Source: DYRB01 sp963709645
GTDB taxonomy: Bacteria; Pseudomonadota; Gammaproteobacteria; Chromatiales; Chromatiaceae
NCBI GenBank assembly: GCA_963709645.1
Contig: CAVPXP010000015.1
Span: 72,310 to 136,309, forward strand
DNA length: 64,000 bases
Direction of reading: 5' to 3'
Part shown: one piece after another, positions 38,432 to 47,699 of the stretch
Layout: every line of letters starts with the position of its first letter
Position numbering within the stretch: the stretch's first letter is position 1
Translations under genes and position numbers: made by a program
The notes under the pieces: generated by a model
The model's input: the letters and a program-made list of their open reading frames with translations, nothing else
Told to the model about the DNA's origin: nothing
Databases searched by the model: none

Positions 38432-39172
38432 TCCACACCTGGGTACAGGGGCAGGGTCAATCGGTGCCTGGTGCCCCAAGGCATCGTAGAAGCCTTGGAT
38501 GGGGCCCGGCTGCGCGGGGAAATCGGCGCCGTTTTCTGCCCGAGCATCCATACCCCATGCGGCTCAGCATCGTCGGGAAAGATATCCCGAGCCGAGCGGC
38601 CTCCCAGGCATTCTGAGCAATAGGCATCATTGTTGGCGTCGATTCGCTGTCGTCTGACCCTGTTCGCCGGGTATTGAGTTCAGCCGCGCCGGCGCATGCG
38701 CGAAGCGGCGTGGAGTCTTCAACCCCGCCTCGCGCCACCTATCCGGGGCGCAAGCTGGATACAAGTGGATGGGCAATAGTCCTGGCAGTCCTGGCATCGG
38801 CCCCGCCCCTGTTTGTCCTAAGGCGATTGCCGAAGAATCATGTACCAGATGGCGCCGGATTTACGTCCGCCTTCAAGGAGTACCGGCAGGAGCATAGCAG
38901 CGCTATGTGACTGCTGGCGCGACAAAGAATGCGGGCGCAAAGACAAGCTAGCTGATACATGATTTGACAGAAATCGCCTAAGTTCGGCGGCTAGCTGCGG
39001 AGCCTAATCGTCCCTTCGAGGTCTTATCATGTCCCACACCAAGGCCTTCTCCCTGCTGATGCTCGCACTGCCGATCCCTCCCCCGACATCAAGGCAGCGC
39101 CCCGCCGGGGACCCCTGAGCAGGACGGGTATCGAGTACAGCAGAATCACAAATATGAGATTGGAGGATCGAC
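38432..39172. other. 741-bp stretch without a supported gene
   Basis: CCAAGGC-N9-GCCTTGG at 38476-38498 forms a stem-loop shortly after valS and may act in termination. A 78-codon frame at 38674-38910 has a hydrophobic stretch (GWAIVLAVLASAPPLFVL) but no ribosome site or known family. On the minus strand around 38600 the text MMPIAQNAWEAARLG resembles a fragment of a mobile-element protein. Nothing can be called with confidence. The last 60 bp must contain the iorA promoter. Confidence 0.4.
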
Positions 39173-39646
39173 ATGGTACGACTCAGCGTTAACGGTGAAA
39201 GCCGTGAACTCGACATGGACCCCACCACCCCCTTGTTATGGGCGCTGCGCGACGGGCTGAACCTCACCGGCACCAAATACAGCTGTGGCATAGCGGTATG
39301 CGGCGCCTGTCTGGTGCTGGTGGAGGGCAAGCCGGTGCACAGCTGCATCACCCCCCTGTCCACCGTGGCGAACAAACAGGTCACCACTATCGAAGGGTTG
39401 TCGCCAGACCGTTCCCATCCGGTGCAACAGGCATGGATCGAAGAGGAAGTGCCCCAGTGCGGTTACTGCCAGTCCGGCCAGATCCTGGCGGCCAGCGCCT
39501 TACTGCAGCAACATCCACAACCCACGGATGCGGATATCGACGAAGCCATGCAGGGCGTGTTGTGTCGTTGTGGCACCTACCCGCGCATCCGCAAGGCGAT
39601 CAAGCGGGCCGCCCTGCTCGCCGGCGCAAAGAGACAGGAGGGCTGA
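39173..39646 (+). CDS. iorA: (2Fe-2S)-binding small subunit of a molybdenum hydroxylase (IorA-like)
   Basis: Electron-transfer subunit of 157 aa of a xanthine-dehydrogenase-family enzyme. The plant-type [2Fe-2S] cluster is bound by Cys38, Cys43, Cys46 and Cys58 (YSCGIAVCGACL and HSC). The second, helical cluster domain has Cys96, Cys99, Cys131 and Cys133 (QCGYCQSGQ and LCRCGTYPRI). This two-cluster layout without FAD domain is that of isoquinoline 1-oxidoreductase alpha and related aldehyde dehydrogenases, which pass electrons to a cytochrome. It ends 1 bp before the start of the large subunit and is co-transcribed with it. Confidence 0.9.
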   Translation: MVRLSVNGESRELDMDPTTPLLWALRDGLNLTGTKYSCGIAVCGACLVLVEGKPVHSCITPLSTVANKQVTTIEGLSPDRSHPVQQAWIEEEVPQCGYCQSGQILAASALLQQHPQPTDADIDEAMQGVLCRCGTYPRIRKAIKRAALLAGAKRQEG

Positions 39647-39647
39647 C

Positions 39648-41778
39648 ATGGAATACAGCAAGCTCACGCGACGCGACTTCCTCAAGGTGTCCGCCGCCAC
39701 CGGTGGCGGGCTGCTGTTGGGCTTCAGCCTGCCAGGACTGGCCGCAGTGGTCACGGAGGAAACAAGCGACGGCTTCTCCCCCAATGCCTGGATCCGGATC
39801 GACAGTGACGACCAGGTGACCCTGCAGGTCGCCAGCTCGGAAATGGGCCAGGGCATCATGACCGGCATCGCCATGATCCTGGCCGAGGAACTGGACGCGG
39901 ACTGGTCCCGGGTGAGGGCCGAGTTCGCCCCGGCCGACCCGGCCTACTTCAACCCCCTATTTGGCCGCCAGGCGACCGGCGGCAGTACCGCGGTACGTGC
40001 TTACTGGACCCCTCTGCGCACCGCCGGGGCCACCGCCAGGGAGCTTCTCCTGCAAGCGGCGGCCGCAACAGTGGCAGGTCGAACGAAGCGATTGCCACGC
40101 CCGCAATGGCTGGGTGATCCACGATGCCAGCGGCAACAAGCTGAGTTACGGGGCGCTCACGGCGGCCGCTGCAAGATTACCGGTGCCGGAGGCGGTGTTT
40201 CTCAAGGAACCGGAAGAATTCGTGCTGCTGGGCAAACCCGTGCCACGCCTGGACACCCCGGCGAAGGTGGACGGTTCGGCGGTATTCGGCATGGACGTGA
40301 AGCTCCCCGGTCTGCTCACCGCCACGGTGGCGCGCTGTCCCACCATCGGTGGCAAGCCGAAGTCCTTCGACGACACGGCAGCCCTGGCGGTTTCCGGCGT
40401 CAAGGCGGTCACGCAGATCTCCTCTGGGGTGGCAGTGATCGCGGAGCATTTCTGGGCGGCCAAGCAGGGCCGCGATGCCCTGCAGATCGAATGGGAGGCC
40501 GGCCCCAATCAGGGATTGGACAGCAAGGCCATCAGCGCCGAGTTCGCCAAGGCCGCCGACTCCGACGGGGTTGTCGAGCGCAACGACGGCGACGTCCAGA
40601 AAGCCCTCAAACAAGCGGCCAAGACGGTCGAGGCGGTCTACAGCATGCCCTACCAGGCACATGCCTGCATGGAGCCGATGAACGCCACCGCGGACGTGCG
40701 CGCCGATGCCTGTGATGTCTATGCTCCGACCCAGGGCCAGACCGGCGCCCAGGATGCAGCGATGAAGCTCACTGGCCTGCCCCGGGAGCGGGTCAAGGTG
40801 CACACCACCTATCTGGGCGGTGGTTTCGGTCGTCGCGGCGATACGGATTTTGTGGTGGACGCGGTGGAGTGCTCCCAGGCTGTAGGCAAACCGGTGAAGG
40901 TCATCTGGACCCGGGAAGACGACCTGCTCTACGACAAGTTCCGCCCCGCCACCTACAACCGGATGCGTGGCGGCGTGGATGCGGACGGCAGCATCGTCGC
41001 CTGGGAACACCGTATCGCCGGTGCCTCCATCCGAGGACAGCAGCAACGCGGCCGGGTCCCAGGCGCAAGCGACGGCTCGAACACCGAAGGGGCGAAGAAC
41101 ATCCCCTACGCCATCGAGAACCTGTTCGTCAGCTTCGCCATGTACAACCCGGGCATCCCGGTCGGCTACTGGCGCTCGGTGGGCAGCTCACAGAATGCCT
41201 ACATCACCGAATGCTTCTTTGACGAGCTGGCCGCCCTGGCGGGCAAGGACCCCTTGCAGGCCAGACTGGAGCTGATGCAGGGCCACCCGCGACATGCCGG
41301 AGTCTTGAGGCTGGCCGCTGAGCAGGCCGGCTATGGCAAGCCCCTGCCTGCTGGCCATGCCCATGGCATCGCGGTGGCCGAGTCCTTCGGCAGCTTCGTC
41401 GCGCAGGTCGCGGAGGTCTCCATCGAGCGCGGACGGGTGCGGGTGCATCGCATCACCTGCGCGGTCGACTGCGGCATGGTGGTCAATCCCGATTCGATCC
41501 GGGCCCAGATGGAGGGTGCCATCGCGTTCGGTCTGACCGCGGCCCTGAAGAGCGAGATCACCATCCAGGACGGCCATACCGTACAGCGCAACTTCGATGA
41601 CTTTGCCCTGCTGCGCATCGACGAGATGCCGGAGGTGGACGTGCACATCCTGCCGAGCAGGGAAAACCCCGGCGGCATCGGCGAACCGGGCGTGCCGCCG
41701 GCGGCCCCGGCGGTGGCCAATGCAGTCTTCGCGCTGACCGGCAAGCCGGTGCGCTCCATCCCCGTCCGCCTGGCTTGA
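39648..41778 (+). CDS. iorB: Molybdopterin-binding large subunit, IorB-like (one +1 frameshift)
   Basis: Catalytic Mo subunit, about 709 aa after repair. The N-terminus is a twin-arginine signal (MEYSKLTRRDFLKVSAATGG) followed by a hydrophobic stretch, so the folded complex is exported. The first part (VTLQVASSEMGQGIMTGIAM, then FGRQATGGSTAVR) ends at about 40067, where an extra base in GCAACAG shifts the frame. The rest continues as RNGWVIHDASGNKLSYGAL, with GGGFGRRGDTDFVVDAV and the Mo-site Glu region GGIGEPGVPPAAPAVANA. The substrate may be an aldehyde or an N-heterocycle. RBS AGGAGGG precedes the ATG at 39648. No Mo-cofactor chaperone is nearby. Confidence 0.88.
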
Positions 41779-42148
41779 ACGCGGTCGGAGCGGAGCAGCG
41801 ACCCGCGAAGTCTGCTGATCAAAACGGGCTAGGGTCGAATGCTATTGCGCCCGGTCGCGGATTCGCACTGCGCTTCAGACGCTCTCTCGTAGCGCCCGGC
41901 CGGTCACTTCCGGTCGTGTGCCGCCGGTTGGCGGCGCGGGGGCCGTCGCCGGCCGGCACTTGGCTGGCCGACCGCAGACGGGGCACAGACGAAAAGAAGC
42001 CCCGGAGGGCCCGGGCTAGAAAGTCCACTTCATGAACCGGGGCGCGGGGTCACGGGGCGCGGGGTCAAGTCTTGCATTTTGTACAAAATACAAGACTTGA
42101 ACATCCCGCTGAAATTTTCAATAGCAGATGCGGATGTCTATTCGCTCG
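41779..42148. other. Non-coding gap with tandem repeat and REP-like palindrome
   Basis: The 370 bp between iorB and the IS110 transposase contain no supported gene. Near 42043-42069 a 15-bp unit (GGGGCGCGGGGTCAC/A) is repeated directly, and it runs into the palindrome at 42065-42100. The segment from about 42100 to 42148 should include the 3' end of the IS110 element, whose exact boundary I cannot define. Confidence 0.5.
42065..42100. repeat. 36-bp near-perfect palindrome (REP-like)
   Basis: TCAAGTCTTGCATTTTGT and its complement ACAAAATACAAGACTTGA face each other with a single mismatch in 18 bp and no loop. It is preceded by GGGG and the tandem 15-bp unit. Palindromes around GGGGTCAAGTCTTG are widespread in environmental proteobacteria. 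It may be a REP unit used as an IS110 target or a transcription end. Confidence 0.7.
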
Positions 42149-43342
42149 CTAATCACGAATTGCATAGTCGCGATCCTGCTTGAGCATTTGAAAGATCACG
42201 CGGCACAGATGGCGACCCAGCGCGCGAATCGCCTGGTTGTGGGTTTTCCCCTCGTTGCGTTTTTTTTCGTAATAGCGCTGCGAGGCGGGGACCTGTTTGC
42301 GATGGCGATCCACGCCGGTCATCATCGCCGCCTTGGCGCGGGTATTGACATGGCGCGGCGCCTTGGCGCCCTGCTGTTGACCGGAGCTGTGATCGAGGTT
42401 GGCCATGCCCAGGTAGAGGGCCAGACTCGCCTCGCTGGCAAAGCGTTCCAGGGTGCCGATCTCCCCGGCCAGCTCGCTGGAGCAGACCAGCGCGAAGCCG
42501 GGGATGGTATCGATGCGTCGGGCGATCTGGGAGACCGCCATGAGGGCTTGGCAGCGTCTCTCCAGGGCCTTGATCTGGACGCGCAGGTCCAGCACCCGGC
42601 GGGCGTCGGCGACGATCATGGGGCCGGCATAGGCGACCTCGTGGCTGAAGAAGGCTCGCGGCTGCCAGGTGCGGATGACGGCGCAGAACTTCTTGCCGAC
42701 GGCGGGGATGGCCAGCAGGGTCTTCTCGCGCAGGCGCGCAAGCTTGGTCAGATCTTCTCCGTGGGCCAGCAGGTTGAGGAACCACAGGTTTTCCGCATCG
42801 GCAGTGATCTCCAGCAGGCCCGGGCAGACGGCCTGCAGGTCGCCCTGCAAGCGGCTGAGCACGCGGCTCTTTTCGGCTACCAGGGCACGTCGGCGCCGGG
42901 TCAGGCGCTTGAGTTCGAGATTCTCCGCGGGGGCGCCCTGAACCTCTTGGAGGGCGTCGCGGGCGCGGGGCATGTGCTCGCCCAGCTGCATCAGCTCCAG
43001 GGCCCGGCGCGCGTCGATGCGGTCGGTCTTGGCCGCCGCGGGAAAGACCTGCTTGAAGCGAGCGAGCTTCAGGTTGTTGACGTTCAACAGCCGCCACTGG
43101 CGTTCGCGCACCAAGGTGTCCAACGGGCGGGCATGGCCGTTGTAGCCCTCCATGGCCACCGCCACTGGCCCCGGGTAACGGCGCTGGTAACGCTCGATGC
43201 GGCTGAAGAAGTCGGCAAACCCCTCTGGACGGTGGTCCACGTCGAACTCCTCCAAGAGCTCTCCCGTGGACAACCCCACCGCCACGCTGTGGCGATGGCA
43301 GCCCACATCGACGCTCACACGCAGCTCCGGGCACAAGACCAT
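42149..43342 (-). CDS. IS110-family transposase (DEDD recombinase)
   Basis: Intact transposase of 397 aa. The N-terminal RuvC-like DEDD domain starts VSVDVGCHRHSVAVG (first Asp) and has AMEGYNGHARPLDTLV and KTDRIDARRALELMQ with the further acidic residues. The C-terminal Transposase_20 domain contains IDTIPGFALVCSSELAGEIG and MANLDHSSGQQQGAK, with the Ser needed for strand exchange. IS110 recombinases are guided by a bridge RNA encoded in the non-coding end. In this orientation the 5' side (43343 to about 43570) is the place to look. Full length and unbroken, so this copy may be active. Confidence 0.93.
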   Translation of the reverse strand: MVLCPELRVSVDVGCHRHSVAVGLSTGELLEEFDVDHRPEGFADFFSRIERYQRRYPGPVAVAMEGYNGHARPLDTLVRERQWRLLNVNNLKLARFKQVFPAAAKTDRIDARRALELMQLGEHMPRARDALQEVQGAPAENLELKRLTRRRRALVAEKSRVLSRLQGDLQAVCPGLLEITADAENLWFLNLLAHGEDLTKLARLREKTLLAIPAVGKKFCAVIRTWQPRAFFSHEVAYAGPMIVADARRVLDLRVQIKALERRCQALMAVSQIARRIDTIPGFALVCSSELAGEIGTLERFASEASLALYLGMANLDHSSGQQQGAKAPRHVNTRAKAAMMTGVDRHRKQVPASQRYYEKKRNEGKTHNQAIRALGRHLCRVIFQMLKQDRDYAIRD

Positions 43343-43570
43343 GACAACCCCCGTAGATCGGACAGAAAGGAACGGATCGCTTGGATCGTCCGTCGGTCTC
43401 GTCTACATTCAGAGCCACTGTCCAAAAGACCGGCACCATCCCGTATGACCTCAACGGACGATACAGGGAGACGGGGGCGGCATTTCAAGTCAAGCGAGTC
43501 AGACACGCTGATCGCGGACCCCAAGAGCCACACCCCCGTCTCACAGCCAGCTTACCCCCGCCGGGATATA
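43343..43570 (-). ncRNA. Candidate IS110 bridge-RNA region (left end)
   Basis: About 230 bp without a gene lie between the IS110 transposase start and the end of the neighbouring ATP-grasp gene. In IS110-group elements the transposase-proximal left end encodes a structured RNA with two loops that pair to target and donor DNA. Position and length fit, and short self-complementary stretches are present (for example near 43372-43420). I could not fold it or assign loops, so the call rests on context. Confidence 0.4.
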
Positions 43571-43575
43571 TCGGG

Positions 43576-44617
43576 CTACCTGTAAATCCGATGGTAGACC
43601 CCGTTCTTCCCGTTCTTCGCTTCGTGGGTCGGCTGGATCAGCTGCATGATGGCAGAGGTGAAGCACTCGGCCACATCCAACTCTGCCGTGCGATAAAGCG
43701 CTTCGTAGTTGCCGGGCGAGGTGTTCTCATCGACGATAACTGGACCCTTTGAGGTCCATAGCATGTCGAAACCGATGAAGGGGCAACCGAGTGCGAGGCT
43801 AGCCCTGATCGCCAGACGGCGATGTGTCTCGTCCAGCGCAACGTAATCCACCGATCCTCCCTGCTGGTTGGCATCGTAGACCTTTGTGCGGCCACCCGGT
43901 AAGGCCACTATTTTATCGGCCCGCTTGCGATAGCCAAACACCGGGTCGATCTCCGAGCAAGGTAATACTCGTCCAGCGTTCAGGATCGTTTTCCAAATAT
44001 TGCTCCAGAAAGTAGCCATGGAGATCACCGTCTACGCCAAGCGACCGCGCGTATCCCAGTAGGTCCCGGAGGGTCGCCGGATGATCGATCAATGTCGTTC
44101 CTTCTCCCCAGGCGCCCCGTCGGGGTTTCAGCAGAAGGGCGTTCCAAGCCTCCAGTGCTCGCAGGGCAGCCTCGACGTTGCCCGGGCTCACATAGACACA
44201 CTCGGGAACAGGGAGGCCCGCCGCACGCAGGCACTCATGGGCCGTGAGCTTGTCCACTGCGCGGTCCCAACGCCAGGGATTGGGGTGGACTTGCACGGAT
44301 TCGGCTAGACACTGAAGCAGGACTTGATGGTAAGAACCTGGACGACGATCGACTTCACAGTACCAGACGTAGTGATCGAGTTCGTCAAGCCACATGTCAT
44401 TGGTCCGGACCCGCCCACTCTCGATCCAGGCATCGCGAAAATCCACCTCCACCCACTCGACATCAGCGACATTTCGCAAGGCTTCGACAACAGGCTGCTG
44501 CAGCTCTTTGCGAAGGCATCCCCAACGCTCTGGGGGTTGAGGCCCGAAACCTTGTTCTCCTAACACCGGGCGTGACGGAATGCAGAAACCAACGCGCGGT
44601 GCTTTTGGTGCATTCAT
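43576..44617 (-). CDS. ATP-grasp ligase (RimK/D-Ala-D-Ala ligase-like), one +1 frameshift
   Basis: Predicted carboxylate-amine ligase of about 346 aa forming a peptide-type bond with ATP. It starts MNAPKAPRVGFCIPSRPVLG, has the N-lobe ending HPNPWRWDRAVDKLTAHECL and LPVPECVYVSP, and the ATP-binding LLLKPRRGAWGEGTTLI. After an extra base in GGG at 43943-43945 it continues VFGYRKRADKIVALPGG, then GCPFIGFDMLW and PVIVDENTSPGNYEALY, the Mg-binding D-x-N segment. Its ATG overlaps the TGA of the sulfoxide synthase-like gene (ATGA, 44614-44617), so the two are translationally coupled. The substrate is unknown; a thiol-imidazole product of its neighbour is an attractive possibility. Confidence 0.8.
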
Positions 44618-45951
44618 GCTTTCACCAATGTGATGCCCGCGATTTGATCCATGTGATTCTGCATAAAGTCGCGCATCATAGTCACTTGGCAGAGGTGTCC
44701 CGTTGCCGAGAAACCGGCGCCGAGGAGAATGCCGTGGTCTCCACGAAACCACGGCCGGGAGAAGTCCTCGTAGAGCGGGTGAGAATGGAAGCGATCCTGC
44801 GAGAGGGCCCCAAAGTCTTCCTCAGCCCACCGCGCGACGTTTCCGAGGAGATCGATACCACTCGGCCCGATGGCCGACGCCAGATAACCGACGGGCACCG
44901 GCGAACCCCAGCGCAGAGCGACGTTATACCGCGCCCGACTCAAGTTCACGTTCGGAGCGTCCAGATCCACGTCCAGGACGTGGCGGAACTCGGCCTCAGT
45001 TGGCAGACGTGCGCCGGCCCACAGGGCAAATGCGGCGGCTTCGTGACGGTTCACGAGGACCGGCCAATCCCAGGGCATCTCCATTTCGTCGAAGATCGCC
45101 CGGTATCGGTAGCCGCCGTTTTCCGGGATCCACGCAGCCGGCTGGCTCGGCGCCATCTCTTCGAACCAAGCGCAGGCCTCGCTACTTTGCCACAAGCGCG
45201 GATTCCGGTAGCCTCCATCCTCGACAAAGGCCAGCATCTCGCGATTCGTAATGGGTCGGCTGCGCATGGAGAAGGGCCCAACAACTCGACGTACGGCACC
45301 GTACTCGTTGTCCCACCCGAAATAGCGGCTGTCGGATGGGTCTCGACCCAATTGGACGCCTCCGCCCGGAAGCGCGACCCAGCGCGTATCCGAATCGGCT
45401 GAAACGGTCGGGCCATACTCCCATCCCTCTGGCCGAAAAACCAACTCAGTTGGTACGCGTCGGATCAGCGGAATGGTGGTCTGCAAGTGAATGCACTCGT
45501 GCTCGATCGCCATTATCAGGGCCCACCAAGGATCGGAGGCAGTGATGGGGCTGCTAAAGTCCGTGCGATCGATAAGCGTCATCACGAGATCGAAGACCCG
45601 TCGGCGATAGGCCTTCAGCCTTTCGGCTCCTGGCCATTCTTGTCGATTCTTGATTTCACCTGCACTTCTTGGCCAGACGCCACGTTCCAGAACCTGATCC
45701 AGTTCTGGATCGACCGGGGTGTCGATGAGACCCGCCTGGCGAAGCTTCTGCACGTAGAATGCAGCCGAGTGGCCGTAGTAGAACGACAGCGCATTGCGGA
45801 AAGGATGGGGTTGTCGCTCTAGCACCTCGTCGGCGTAAGTCAGCCCGCTGAAGAGCCATTCATAGCGCGCCCATGAGGCTAAGAAGTATTGACGAAGCGA
45901 CTCTGCCGAGGGGGTGTCGAGACGCGGTGGTGTTGCGTAGTCCAAGACCAT
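44614..45951 (-). CDS. OvoA/EgtB-like non-heme iron sulfoxide synthase (no methyltransferase domain)
   Basis: Protein of 445 aa with a DinB-like N-terminal domain and a formylglycine-generating-enzyme-type C-terminal domain, the layout of ergothioneine EgtB and the first part of ovothiol OvoA. These enzymes couple a thiol to a histidine derivative with O2. The iron-binding triad is visible as His61 (YYGHSAAF) and His151/His155 (AIEHECIHLQTT). Closest is OvoA (ESLRQYFLASWARYEWLF, GWDNEYGAVRRVV, MEMPWDWPVLVNRHEA, HPLYEDFSRPWF), but the C-terminal methyltransferase domain of OvoA is absent. It lies between two ATP-grasp genes, 10 bp after the first and overlapping the second. Tight packing suggests one pathway. 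Confidence 0.88.
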   Translation of the reverse strand: MVLDYATPPRLDTPSAESLRQYFLASWARYEWLFSGLTYADEVLERQPHPFRNALSFYYGHSAAFYVQKLRQAGLIDTPVDPELDQVLERGVWPRSAGEIKNRQEWPGAERLKAYRRRVFDLVMTLIDRTDFSSPITASDPWWALIMAIEHECIHLQTTIPLIRRVPTELVFRPEGWEYGPTVSADSDTRWVALPGGGVQLGRDPSDSRYFGWDNEYGAVRRVVGPFSMRSRPITNREMLAFVEDGGYRNPRLWQSSEACAWFEEMAPSQPAAWIPENGGYRYRAIFDEMEMPWDWPVLVNRHEAAAFALWAGARLPTEAEFRHVLDVDLDAPNVNLSRARYNVALRWGSPVPVGYLASAIGPSGIDLLGNVARWAEEDFGALSQDRFHSHPLYEDFSRPWFRGDHGILLGAGFSATGHLCQVTMMRDFMQNHMDQIAGITLVKA

Positions 45952-45961
45952 GAGGCGTATT

Positions 45962-46924
45962 CTATTCTTCTAAATTCTCAGGGAGCTGGAGTACATGGCG
46001 AAGGATCTTTGCGGTCAGATCGTGGGTGCGGCGCTCGGAGAACGTGTGGGCGAGCCACTGGCAGGGCGCGTTCACCTCCAATATCTTAGCCCCCGATTCC
46101 TCTGGAGAGAGGGTTGGGTCCGAGGTCACAACATCGATGGCGAAGAAATCGAGCCCCAGGCGCTCCCCAATTGCCGTCACCCATTCGCGATAGGCCGGGT
46201 GAATTTCCTCGGTTACGTCAATCGCCCTCCCCCCCTGGGAGAGATTTGATATGCGCTTGAGCATGACCTGCCGCCCTGGGGATGGAATATGGTCCAGGGT
46301 CAACCCCTGCTCTGTCAGCAATCTCTCGGTGACGACATCGATGACCAGACAATTGTCCGGATTCAAGGTGGCAACTTCTTGAGCTCGAGCTTCGACCAGG
46401 ACTGAGACGGTCCTGCGTCCATCGCCGATCACCGACGCGGGCTCGCGGATACAGGCAACCTCGAACCTGCCGCCAAGCGCCTGGATCCGAAGGTCCTTTC
46501 CCTCCACTTGTTCTTCAATGAGGGCGACACCGCCCAAATGGGCAACGTGATCGAGGACTGCATCCGCGGAGGTCAGGTCCATCGCAACATCCGTTCCCCA
46601 CTCACCGTCCTGTGGTTTGCAGACCACAGGCCCCAAATCGATCAGGGTCGCGAGCGCATGGCGTGAGTCGTCCGGCAGACGCACCGCGGCTGGAACGGGC
46701 AGGCCCAACTCGGCGAGGATGGACCGTGTTGCCGGTTTGCTCAGACAGAGTTGGGCCGCGGTGTATGAGAGCCCATGGTTGATACGGCCGTCGACAATTA
46801 CCACCTCTCGGTCGGCGTAACGATACCGGACAGCGTCGATGCCCCAGTCGTCGAGCCGATCGTCAACATGAATGCCGAGTCGCTTCGCAGCCGCCAACAG
46901 GGCCAGTTGATGTGCATCCCTCAA
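45962..46924 (-). CDS. ATP-grasp ligase (CphA/GshF-like), N-terminus uncertain
   Basis: ATP-grasp enzyme of at least 320 aa resembling the C-terminal ligase half of cyanophycin synthetase and bifunctional glutathione synthetase. Conserved parts are LCLSKPATRSILAELGLPVP, VVCKPQDGEWGTDVAMDL (ATP lysine), VALIEEQVEGKDLRIQALGG, LKRISNLSQGGRAIDVTEEI and ILEVNAPCQWLAHTF with the Mg-binding E-x-N. The only start in frame is a TTG at 46924. The frame remains open upstream, and a second frame from 47063 reads PRWKDQNKFAAGLSFVWVNG, so the true N-terminus is probably lost through an indel near 46950. First gene of the sulfoxide synthase cluster. Confidence 0.8.
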   Translation of the reverse strand: MRDAHQLALLAAAKRLGIHVDDRLDDWGIDAVRYRYADREVVIVDGRINHGLSYTAAQLCLSKPATRSILAELGLPVPAAVRLPDDSRHALATLIDLGPVVCKPQDGEWGTDVAMDLTSADAVLDHVAHLGGVALIEEQVEGKDLRIQALGGRFEVACIREPASVIGDGRRTVSVLVEARAQEVATLNPDNCLVIDVVTERLLTEQGLTLDHIPSPGRQVMLKRISNLSQGGRAIDVTEEIHPAYREWVTAIGERLGLDFFAIDVVTSDPTLSPEESGAKILEVNAPCQWLAHTFSERRTHDLTAKILRHVLQLPENLEE

Positions 46925-47141
46925 GCGTTGCTCCGTCAGAGATTGGTGAGAGTGAAGGCAAGAAAGTGATGCTGGTGTTGCCGTTTACCCATACAAACGA
47001 CAGACCTGCGGCAAACTTGTTTTGGTCCTTCCAACGCGGCTCACCGCGTTCGCCATCGACCAATTGCCCCCAACCGGGACCTGTAAAAGCAAGGCTTCAG
47101 TCACACTCAATGGCCAACTGGGCCAGTCCCGAAGTGCAGGG

Positions 47142-47699
47142 TTACCCTGCAACGCGAGCGGGCACCGGAAAAAGACGCCCGTCCTTGTCGAAAATGAAGT
47201 AGATCGCCCCATCGTGAGGCATCACGATCGCTGCGATTTCGTCACCCTCCAACACGTGTCCGTAGATCTCTGTGCTAGTGCTCAGCTTGGGGCGGCGGTC
47301 CCGCACGGATGCTTCCGTCAGCTGCCCCCGGCGCGAGAGGCGAAACTCCCGGGCCACGTCCAGCTCCAGATAGTGGCGGCGTGTCACTGTGCGGGTGGTA
47401 CTGTGGGTCGATTGGTGCATATGCTTGCGCCGCACGCTGGCTCCCAGCACCCATACCGGGAGCTTCTGCAGGCGCTGACGCGCCCGCGCAAGGTAGAGCA
47501 GCGCGAAACTGATCGCGGCCAGGACGATGAAGGTCGGTACTGGCGTCTCGGGAACCCCAAAATAGGCCCCCGCAAGGAGGACGCCCCCAAACAGGGGCAC
47601 AACAAGCAGCAGTTGCGCCCCCCGGCGTTCCACATCCGCCCAAGCCGGCAGCACGGCTGCGCACAGCTCGTCCAAAGGGAAATTGTGCTCGCTCGCCAT
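47142..47699 (-). CDS. Membrane protein of unknown function
   Basis: Predicted inner-membrane protein of about 185 aa. After a short soluble start (MASEHNFPLDELCAAVLPAW) two hydrophobic helices follow (AQLLLVVPLFGGVLLAGAYF and TFIVLAAISFALLYLARA, about residues 28-70). The rest is soluble and rich in basic residues, then ends VMPHDGAIYFIFDKDGRLFPV. I do not recognise the family. The ATG at 47699 is chosen over a longer frame to 47786 because the extension has no membrane-protein features. It precedes the ATP-grasp cluster on the same strand, 218 bp away, so membership of that transcript is possible but not shown. Confidence 0.55.
   Translation of the reverse strand: MASEHNFPLDELCAAVLPAWADVERRGAQLLLVVPLFGGVLLAGAYFGVPETPVPTFIVLAAISFALLYLARARQRLQKLPVWVLGASVRRKHMHQSTHSTTRTVTRRHYLELDVAREFRLSRRGQLTEASVRDRRPKLSTSTEIYGHVLEGDEIAAIVMPHDGAIYFIFDKDGRLFPVPARVAG

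Noticed and set aside
35999..38551. 850-codon minus-strand open frame
   Set aside because: Fully antisense to valS, whose motifs are complete; no ribosome site or family signature.
42128..43585. 485-codon plus-strand frame over the IS110 transposase
   Set aside because: Shadow of an intact DEDD transposase on the other strand.
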